From Oscillibacter sp. (GTDB taxonomy: Bacteria; Bacillota; Clostridia; Oscillospirales; Oscillospiraceae), in contig JAHHSA010000011.1 in assembly GCA_020025475.1 (NCBI GenBank), positions 1 through 37,619 of the forward strand: DNA of 37,619 bases. Direction: 5' to 3'. The translations under genes and the position numbers were made by a program. Below, one piece after another: positions 32,798-37,619 of the stretch. The first letter of the stretch is position 1. Every line of letters starts with the position of its first letter. The notes below the pieces were generated by a model. That model was not told the origin of the DNA and searched no databases. It was given only the letters and a program-made list of their open reading frames with translations.

Positions 32798-32961
32798 TGC
32801 TGTACGTGGGGAAGCAGCCTGCCCCAAAACGGCGTGCTGAGGTGCAAAGGCATGGTCAGCCCTGCAAGACTTCGGTGAGAATCCAATGAAAGGGGAAAAC
32901 TCGATCCGCTGCCGGGTGGGAGGAGACAGCGCTTTCGCCGGCTGTGCTGGTGATGCGGATT

Positions 32962-33720
32962 TCACAGCGGCTTGGCCTCTGGACAGTGGTAGCGGGGCTT
33001 ACCCTGACTCTTTTTGCCGTATTCAATGGCCTGGGCGGGACAGAGACAGATGCAGGCCATACAGTGGGTGCACCGGTCGCCCCATACGGGCTTGCCGTCC
33101 ACCATGCGGATGTTGTCAGTGACGCAGTCCCGGGCGCACTTGCCGCAGTGGATGCAGGTGTCAGAGACGGTGAAGGCTTTCGCCTTCACAAAGAGAGGAT
33201 AAAAGGCCTGGTTGATGAGGCCGGATTTCAGGCCGTCGCCAAGGCGGGGGCGATGCTCCGGGATGACCTCTCCGGCGGCAATGTGCCTGGCCGCCGCCTC
33301 CAAAGCAGGCTGTGCCCGGCGGATGATGACCCGGGCTTCCTCTTGACTTGGGACATCAAACATGGCGATATAGTTTTCTGGCATCACGATCTCGGCGGTC
33401 CCCATGTAACGCAGCCCCAGCATTTGGCACAGGGCCTTGTTATGCCGGTGGGCATCCCCTGTGTCGCTGCCGCAGGTCATGACGAAGTAGACGCGCTCGT
33501 CTCCGGAGAGATTGACGGTATGCAGCAGGTCCCGCACCAGATGGGGCAGCTGCCAGGCGTAGGTAGGGGTGAGAATCACCCAGGGCCTCCCTGAGACCAG
33601 GTCCAGGGCAATCTGGGACCGCAGGGCGTCGTGGAGATCCAGGACTTCGTCCCCCAGGTGATTTGCCAGAACATCGGCACAGTATCGGCTGTTCCCGGTA
33701 CCGGAAAAACAGAGAATCAT
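32962..33720 (-). CDS. EFR1-type flavodoxin/ferredoxin fusion protein
   Basis: A 252-residue cytosolic electron carrier. Residues 1-150 form a flavodoxin-like domain with the FMN phosphate loop FSGTGNSR (5-12) and TPTYAWQLP (51-59). The C-terminal part has two [4Fe-4S] sites: Cys189/192/195/199 in CIHCGKCARDC and Cys217/220/223/227 in CTHCMACICLC. The architecture matches the EFR1 family common in gut Clostridia, with unknown redox partners. GGAGGGAAGTCCC precedes the ATG at 33720; a start at 33744 is in frame but lacks that site. It is the last gene of a minus-strand operon, 24 bases after the BrkB-like gene. Confidence 0.92.
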   Translation of the reverse strand: MILCFSGTGNSRYCADVLANHLGDEVLDLHDALRSQIALDLVSGRPWVILTPTYAWQLPHLVRDLLHTVNLSGDERVYFVMTCGSDTGDAHRHNKALCQMLGLRYMGTAEIVMPENYIAMFDVPSQEEARVIIRRAQPALEAAARHIAAGEVIPEHRPRLGDGLKSGLINQAFYPLFVKAKAFTVSDTCIHCGKCARDCVTDNIRMVDGKPVWGDRCTHCMACICLCPAQAIEYGKKSQGKPRYHCPEAKPL

Positions 33721-33744
33721 GGGACTTCCCTCCTGAAGTGTCAT

Positions 33745-34602
33745 TTATGGGGCAGTATCTGGCTCCGACTGATCCCGGCGCAGGGAGATCAGGGTCCCGT
33801 TGAATTCAGCACCCATGATGAGGGTCAGAGCACCCAGGTAGAGCCAGACAAGCAGCACAATGACCGTTCCGATAGAGCCGTAGACAGCGGAGTAGTGGGC
33901 GATGCGGTCCACATACAGGGAGTAGAGCAGGGAAATGCCCATCCAGCCTGCCAGAGCGGCCAGAGTACCAGGCCAGATGTCTCGCCATGGACGGCGGTGG
34001 TCCTGCGCCAGCGCGTAGAGCAGATAGAGAACGAAAAAGCCTGCCACCGCTACCACCGGGAACCGAAGTCTGGCCCAGAGGTGGGCCACAAAGGCGGGCA
34101 GGTGGAAGTGGGTCACGGCGTAGTAAAGGAGCCGATCCCCAACGGTCAGCACCGTCAGAGTCATGGCGATGGATACCATGAGCACCAGGGAGTAGAGCAG
34201 CGCTTTCACCAGGTGCTTGATGGCGCCTCTGGGCGGACCCAGATGGTAGGCGGTCCGCACGGAGCGCATCAGGGAGTTGGTGGCCCGCATGGGGAAGTAG
34301 ATGGAAAAAAACAGGCCAAATACCATGAGCCGGGGACTGGGGTTTTCACCCACATGGGTGAGATAGGCCACGATCAGGTCCACGACCTCTGAGGGCAGCA
34401 GCTCTGAGAGCACGTGCTCAATGGCAGCAACGTCCAGCTGGAGTAGGCCCAGCAGGGCACTGATGAAGATCAGCAGGGGAAAAATCATAAACAGCAGGTA
34501 AAAGGCCAGTGCGGCGCTCTGATTGCCCACATTGTGCCGGAGATAGCGCTGCGTCATCAGATACAGACCTCGCAGACTCCTGCTTTCAGGCAGACGCTCC
34601 AT
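33745..34602 (-). CDS. YihY/BrkB family membrane protein
   Basis: A 285-residue inner-membrane protein with six predicted helices, matching the YihY/virulence factor BrkB family: NQSAALAFYLLFMIFPLLIF (about 27-46), SIYFPMRATNSLMRSVRTAY, and the C-terminal YGSIGTVIVLLVWLYLGALTLIMGAEFN. Despite the old names (RNase BN, serum resistance), its biochemical role is not settled. GGAAAGGAGGCGCCGCC precedes the ATG at 34602; longer in-frame starts run into the gene before it. It sits 38 bases after the ArsC-like gene stop and 24 bases before the EFR1 gene. Confidence 0.92.
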   Translation of the reverse strand: MERLPESRSLRGLYLMTQRYLRHNVGNQSAALAFYLLFMIFPLLIFISALLGLLQLDVAAIEHVLSELLPSEVVDLIVAYLTHVGENPSPRLMVFGLFFSIYFPMRATNSLMRSVRTAYHLGPPRGAIKHLVKALLYSLVLMVSIAMTLTVLTVGDRLLYYAVTHFHLPAFVAHLWARLRFPVVAVAGFFVLYLLYALAQDHRRPWRDIWPGTLAALAGWMGISLLYSLYVDRIAHYSAVYGSIGTVIVLLVWLYLGALTLIMGAEFNGTLISLRRDQSEPDTAP

Positions 34603-34640
34603 GGCGGCGCCTCCTTTCCATTGAGAGGATGAGAGTGTGT

Positions 34641-34976
34641 TCACTCCCACTTGGCCCAGACTTCCGGGCAGTAGCCCACAGTGGCTTCTTTTCCATTGCG
34701 GACAATGGGTGCGTTGAACAGCTCCGGGTACATCAGCAGCTTTTCCTCTTGAGCATCCGGGGTGATGTAGGCCATGTAAAGCTCCTCGTAAGCGCGGCAT
34801 TTTGTGTTTACCAGGGCCTCAAAGCCGACTTTCTGCTTGACGGAAAGGTACTCCCGGGGGGATAATCCCTTTGAGGGCAGATCGATGTACTGATATTTGA
34901 TGCGGCGCTCCTTGAACCAGCGCTCCGCCTTTTTGGAGTCAAAGGACTTGGATGTGCCGAAGATCTGAATGTTCAT
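34641..34976 (-). CDS. ArsC/Spx-family protein lacking the catalytic cysteine
   Basis: A 111-residue thioredoxin-fold protein of the ArsC/Spx/YffB family: IQIFGTSKSFDSKKAERWF (3-20 region) with the beta-alpha-beta start, IKYQYIDL, KGLSPREYLS and NAPIVRNGKEATVGYCPEVW (88-107), the strand-turn that ends the family. At the position of the redox Cys (NCDT in YffB, CxxC in Spx) there is Ser11, with no Cys in the first 59 residues, so an arsenate reductase role is unlikely. Cys60 and Cys103 are elsewhere. AAGGAGAACACG precedes the ATG at 34976. It is divergent from the sirtuin gene with a 39-base gap. Confidence 0.88.
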   Translation of the reverse strand: MNIQIFGTSKSFDSKKAERWFKERRIKYQYIDLPSKGLSPREYLSVKQKVGFEALVNTKCRAYEELYMAYITPDAQEEKLLMYPELFNAPIVRNGKEATVGYCPEVWAKWE

Positions 34977-35015
34977 CGTGTTCTCCTTCATTATATAGTT
35001 ACTGGAGGGATCGTC

Positions 35016-35732
35016 ATGACGAAAGCCATCGAAGCACTGAAAAAATTGGTGGATGGCTCTGACAACATGGTGTTTTTCGGAGGGGCCGGCGTGTCCACGG
35101 AGTCTGGTATTCCAGACTTCCGCAGCACAAACGGACTCTACCACCAGGAGTGGAAGTACCCGCCTGAGGTAATTTTAAGCCATACCTTTTATAAAAGCAA
35201 CCCTGAAGAATTTTTCCGATTCTACCGGGAGAAGCTGCTGATTACCGGGGTACGGCCCAATGCAGCCCATGAAAAACTGGCCCAGTGGGAGCGGGAGGGG
35301 AAGCTGAAGGCCATCGTGACTCAGAATATCGACGGTCTCCACCAGGCAGCCGGCAGCTCCAACGTGCTGGAACTCCACGGCAGCGTCCACCGGAACTACT
35401 GTGAGAAGTGCGGCAAATTCTATAGTTTTGAGGACATCCTCCACTCTGAGGGTGTTCCCCACTGCACTTGTGGCGGCCAAATCAAGCCGGATGTGGTACT
35501 CTACGAGGAGGGACTGGACCAGCGAATCATTACCAGCGCGGTGAATGCCATTGCCAACGCTGACCTACTCATCATTGGCGGCACCTCCCTCAATGTCTAC
35601 CCAGCCGCCGGGCTCATCAACTACTATCGGGGGAATAAACTGGTCCTCATCAACAAATCTGCCGTGGCCCGGGATCTGGCGGCAAATCTGGTCATATCTG
35701 ATCCCATCGGTGAAACATTCTCTCAGTTGTAA
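35016..35732 (+). CDS. cobB: NAD-dependent protein deacylase, sirtuin
   Basis: A 238-residue bacterial sirtuin that removes acetyl (or other acyl) groups from lysines using NAD. Motifs: FGGAGVSTESGIPDFRS (NAD loop, Gly23-Ala24-Gly25), TQNIDGLH (102-109), the catalytic His121 in ELHGS, and a zinc site of Cys129/Cys132 and Cys150/Cys152. The Cys-X-Cys of the second pair is tighter than usual. No Tyr-X-X-Arg desuccinylase pair is evident, so deacetylation is the first guess. GGAGGGATCGTC precedes the ATG. Citrate synthase follows after a terminator on its own promoter. Confidence 0.94.
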   Translation: MTKAIEALKKLVDGSDNMVFFGGAGVSTESGIPDFRSTNGLYHQEWKYPPEVILSHTFYKSNPEEFFRFYREKLLITGVRPNAAHEKLAQWEREGKLKAIVTQNIDGLHQAAGSSNVLELHGSVHRNYCEKCGKFYSFEDILHSEGVPHCTCGGQIKPDVVLYEEGLDQRIITSAVNAIANADLLIIGGTSLNVYPAAGLINYYRGNKLVLINKSAVARDLAANLVISDPIGETFSQL

Positions 35733-35746
35733 ACAGTACATTTTCA

Positions 35747-35787
35747 ACGGCGGACAGCTCCAAAAGGGGGCGTCCGTCGGTCTTTTT
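35747..35787 (+). terminator. Rho-independent terminator after the sirtuin gene
   Basis: ACGGCGGAC pairs with GTCCGTCGGT (G-U pairs allowed) around a 16-base loop, followed by CTTTTT. The stem is moderate in strength. Confidence 0.65.
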
Positions 35788-35851
35788 GCCCTAAAATGCA
35801 AGTTGCATTTATATATCCTGCAAAAATAAAGAAATAGCAAGCAAATTTCTC

Positions 35852-35880
35852 TTGATTATGAAAGAATAATATGCTAGTAT
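35852..35880 (+). promoter_or_regulatory. Sigma-A promoter of the citrate synthase gene
   Basis: TTGATT (35852-35857), a 17-base spacer and TAGTAT (35875-35880), about 45 bases before the ATG at 35926, in an AT-rich stretch. Confidence 0.65.
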
Positions 35881-35925
35881 TGCAGAAACAAACAACCACG
35901 ACAGGTGGGAAGGAGCTGCACAGCC

Positions 35926-37311
35926 ATGATTTGGAAGAATAACTGGGAAAATGAATACTGCCGCATCACCCCCGAGATTTTGGCGCTCAAGGGCCAGTGG
36001 GAGCGGTCCAATTACATCGATCCCACGCTGTATCGGGCATACAACGTGAAGCGTGGATTGCGGGACGAGGACGGCCGGGGCGTGCTGTGCGGATTGACAC
36101 GTGTGGCGGAGATCCAGTCCTATGATGTGGTGCCCGGTGAGGGCGTGGAGACCATTGTCCCGACTGACGGTACCCTCTACTACAGGGGGATAGATGTGCA
36201 GGAAATTGTAAAGGGCTCTGCAAAGCGGGGGCGGTACGCTTTTGAGGAGGCGGCCTACCTGCTGCTGTTCGGGGATCTGCCCAATGAGACCCAGCTGAAA
36301 AACTTTACAGACCAACTGGCCCTCTACCGGACCCTGCCCACCAATTTTATGCGGGACGTCATTTTGAAAGCACCCCCGAAGGATCTGATGAATACCATGC
36401 AGCGAGGGATTCTGACCCTCTTCTGCTATGATGACAAGCCCAATGACATCAGCTTTGAAAATGTGCTGCGCCAGTGCCTGCAGCTTACCAGCAATCTGCC
36501 AGTGCTGGCCATCTATGCCTATCAGGCGTGGCGGTTCAGCAAGGGGGAGAGCCTCTATATCCATGTGCCGGACCCCAAACTGTCCACGGCAGAAAACTTT
36601 TTGCGGCTGCTGCGGGAGGATATGCACTTTACAGAGCTGGAAGCCCGCACCCTGGACGTGGCGCTGGTGCTCCACGCTGACCACGGCGGCGGAAACAACT
36701 CTACCTTCACCAATCATGTTGTGACCTCCTCCGGCACGGACACCTACTCTGCCATAGTGGCGGCCATGTCCTCCTTAAAGGGCCCCCGCCATGGTGGTGC
36801 CAACAGCAAGGTGATGGTCATGATGAGCGACATCAAGGAGCATATCACCGACTGGGCGGATCGGGATGCGGTGGAGGGCTACCTGAAAAAGATACTCAGC
36901 AAAGAGGCGTTTGACCGCAGCGGATTGATCTACGGTCTGGGTCACGCGGTCTATACGAAAAATGACCCTCGCTGCGAGGTGTTTCGCAAGTACGTCACAG
37001 AGCTGGCGCAGGAGAAGGGGAGAGAGCAGGAGCTGGAGCTGTACCGGTCCGTGGAGGAGATCGGCAAGCGGCTGCTGTTGGAAAAGCAGCACAAGTCGGT
37101 GCTCTCCACCAACATCGACTTCTACAGCGGCTTCGTTTATGATATGCTGGGGTTGCCCATGGAACTGTACACGCCCCTCTTCGCGGTGGCCCGCATCGCC
37201 GGATGGAGTGCCCACCGAATGGAGGAGCTGTCCGAGGGCGGCAAGCTGATTCGCCCCCGGTATGAGTGTGTGGAGCCTGTGCGGGCCTATACCTCAATGG
37301 AAAACCGCTGA
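35926..37311 (+). CDS. gltA: Citrate synthase (long clostridial form)
   Basis: A 461-residue citrate/2-methylcitrate synthase-family protein that condenses acetyl-CoA with oxaloacetate. The catalytic set is present: His289 in GPRHGGAN, His340 in GLGHAVYTKNDPR and Asp398 in STNIDFYSG; HADHGGGNNSTF (250-261) is also conserved. The N-terminus (1-60) has an extra helical part compared with short Gram-positive enzymes, typical of the ~450-residue clostridial group. AAGGAGCTGCACAGCC precedes the ATG at 35926; a GTG at 35905 lacks a site. In these anaerobes it probably feeds glutamate synthesis. No aconitase or isocitrate dehydrogenase gene follows. Confidence 0.94.
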   Translation: MIWKNNWENEYCRITPEILALKGQWERSNYIDPTLYRAYNVKRGLRDEDGRGVLCGLTRVAEIQSYDVVPGEGVETIVPTDGTLYYRGIDVQEIVKGSAKRGRYAFEEAAYLLLFGDLPNETQLKNFTDQLALYRTLPTNFMRDVILKAPPKDLMNTMQRGILTLFCYDDKPNDISFENVLRQCLQLTSNLPVLAIYAYQAWRFSKGESLYIHVPDPKLSTAENFLRLLREDMHFTELEARTLDVALVLHADHGGGNNSTFTNHVVTSSGTDTYSAIVAAMSSLKGPRHGGANSKVMVMMSDIKEHITDWADRDAVEGYLKKILSKEAFDRSGLIYGLGHAVYTKNDPRCEVFRKYVTELAQEKGREQELELYRSVEEIGKRLLLEKQHKSVLSTNIDFYSGFVYDMLGLPMELYTPLFAVARIAGWSAHRMEELSEGGKLIRPRYECVEPVRAYTSMENR

Positions 37312-37336
37312 AAAGCGTGAACACCGATATGCGGAC

Positions 37337-37361
37337 TTCCCCGGGTGAAGAACCCGGGGAA
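37337..37361 (+). terminator. Hairpin after citrate synthase
   Basis: TTCCCCGGGT and ACCCGGGGAA form a perfect 10-bp stem around GAAGA, but A residues follow rather than a T run. A second small stem (ACTTTT/AAAAGT) comes next. Termination by the pair is plausible only. Confidence 0.45.
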
Positions 37362-37389
37362 AAAACTTTTCGAAAAAGTAAAAAAAGTG

Positions 37390-37417
37390 TTGACAAATCC
37401 TGCACAATTGCTATAAT
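37390..37417 (+). promoter_or_regulatory. Sigma-A promoter of the tRNA-Leu genes
   Basis: A perfect TTGACA (37390-37395), a 16-base spacer and a perfect TATAAT (37412-37417), 35 bases before the first tRNA. This is the best consensus match in the window, as usual for tRNA promoters. Confidence 0.9.
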
Positions 37418-37452
37418 AAACAAGCAGTCTTTTCCAGGGGACAACAAAATCC

Positions 37453-37538
37453 GCGGCTGTGCTGGAATTGGTAGACAGGCCAGCTTGAGGTGCTGGTGTC
37501 AATTCGACGTGTGGGTTCAAGTCCCGTCAGCCGCACCA
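37453..37538 (+). tRNA. tRNA-Leu (anticodon GAG)
   Basis: The acceptor arms GCGGCTG and CAGCCGC pair fully, the D-loop has AATTGGTAGAC, the anticodon stem CCAGC/GCTGG holds loop TTGAGGT (anticodon GAG, codon CUC), a long class II variable arm follows, then GGTTCAAGTCC and an encoded ACCA end. Confidence 0.95.
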
Positions 37539-37566
37539 AAGCTTTCCCCAAATTTTATATTGATAT

Positions 37567-37619
37567 GCGCGAGTGGTGGAATTGGCAGACTCGCTAGATT
37601 CAGGTTCTAGTGTCCATTA
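37567..37619 (+). tRNA. tRNA-Leu (anticodon CAG), cut by window end
   Basis: The acceptor 5' strand GCGCGAG, D-arm AATTGGCAGAC and anticodon stem CTAGA/TCTAG with loop TTCAGGT (anticodon CAG, codon CUG) are visible. The variable arm starts, but the T arm and 3' end lie beyond the window. It is 28 bases after the first tRNA-Leu, so both probably share the promoter. Confidence 0.9.

Noticed and set aside
32835..32930. Possible cobalamin-riboswitch-like motifs (CGGTGAGAATCC, then GGGAGGAGACAGCG) on the plus strand after pfkA.
   Set aside because: The conserved CCCGC and GCCACTG parts are missing, the distances do not fit, and no plus-strand gene follows; the next gene runs the other way.
1..37619. 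CRISPR arrays, prophage genes, toxin-antitoxin pairs or a biosynthetic cluster.
   Set aside because: No spaced direct repeats, phage structural genes, toxin-antitoxin pairs or assembly-line enzymes were seen; the only tandem repeat is the adhesin stalk.

Overview
The window looks like chromosomal sequence from an endospore-forming, GC-rich member of the Clostridia, most likely an Oscillospiraceae-type gut anaerobe. Support comes from sporulation genes (ylbJ, yqfC, yqfD, spoVAE), a HrcA/CIRCE-controlled groESL operon, sigma-A promoters with TTGACA/TATAAT-like boxes and 17-base spacers, strong AGGAGG ribosome sites, and the overall gene set. The placement rests on gene content only.

Region 1 (1-2300) is accessory. 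It holds the 3' part of an LPXTG surface adhesin with Cna-B domains and a Pro/Asp hexapeptide stalk, an overlapping sortase gene of visibly lower GC, and a decayed IS1182-type transposase. Region 2 (2300-4680) is nucleoside salvage: a HAD phosphatase, deoC and deoD. Region 3 (4680-9210) is a sporulation and ribosome-maturation block: ylbJ on the minus strand, then yqfC-yqfD-phoH-ybeY and a small membrane protein. Region 4 (9230-13330) has recD2-comF and then mreB behind its own promoter. Region 5 (13450-16640) has a DUF2156/GNAT fusion, a lipoprotein polysaccharide deacetylase and cdd. Region 6 (16825-18840, minus strand) has a solitary spoVAE and an nfeD/SPFH membrane pair. Region 7 (19000-23240) has a THUMP-type rRNA methyltransferase, a lipid kinase and groES-groEL. 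Region 8 (23460-27250) has a ROK regulator, pyruvate kinase and an unrecognised 33-residue protein gene with its own promoter and structured 3' region. Region 9 (27260-31400) has, on the minus strand, an EF-G/TetM-like GTPase fused to a YacP/Rae1-type NYN nuclease, overlapping an LspA-like gene, with a divergent LysR gene. Region 10 (31500-37619) has pfkA with a long leader, a minus-strand EFR1/BrkB/ArsC-like operon, a sirtuin, citrate synthase and two tRNA-Leu genes, the last cut by the window end.

The most notable candidates for new biology are two. The first is the 890-residue translational GTPase that carries a predicted A-site endoribonuclease domain, lacks the TetM drug-displacing loop and is translationally coupled to an LspA paralogue with a changed catalytic residue. 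The second is the 33-residue protein gene at 27029-27130. Weaker leads are the pfkA leader, an inverted repeat placed across the -10 box of the methyltransferase promoter, and a cysteine-less ArsC-like protein. No tool was run; all family names rest on motif recognition.
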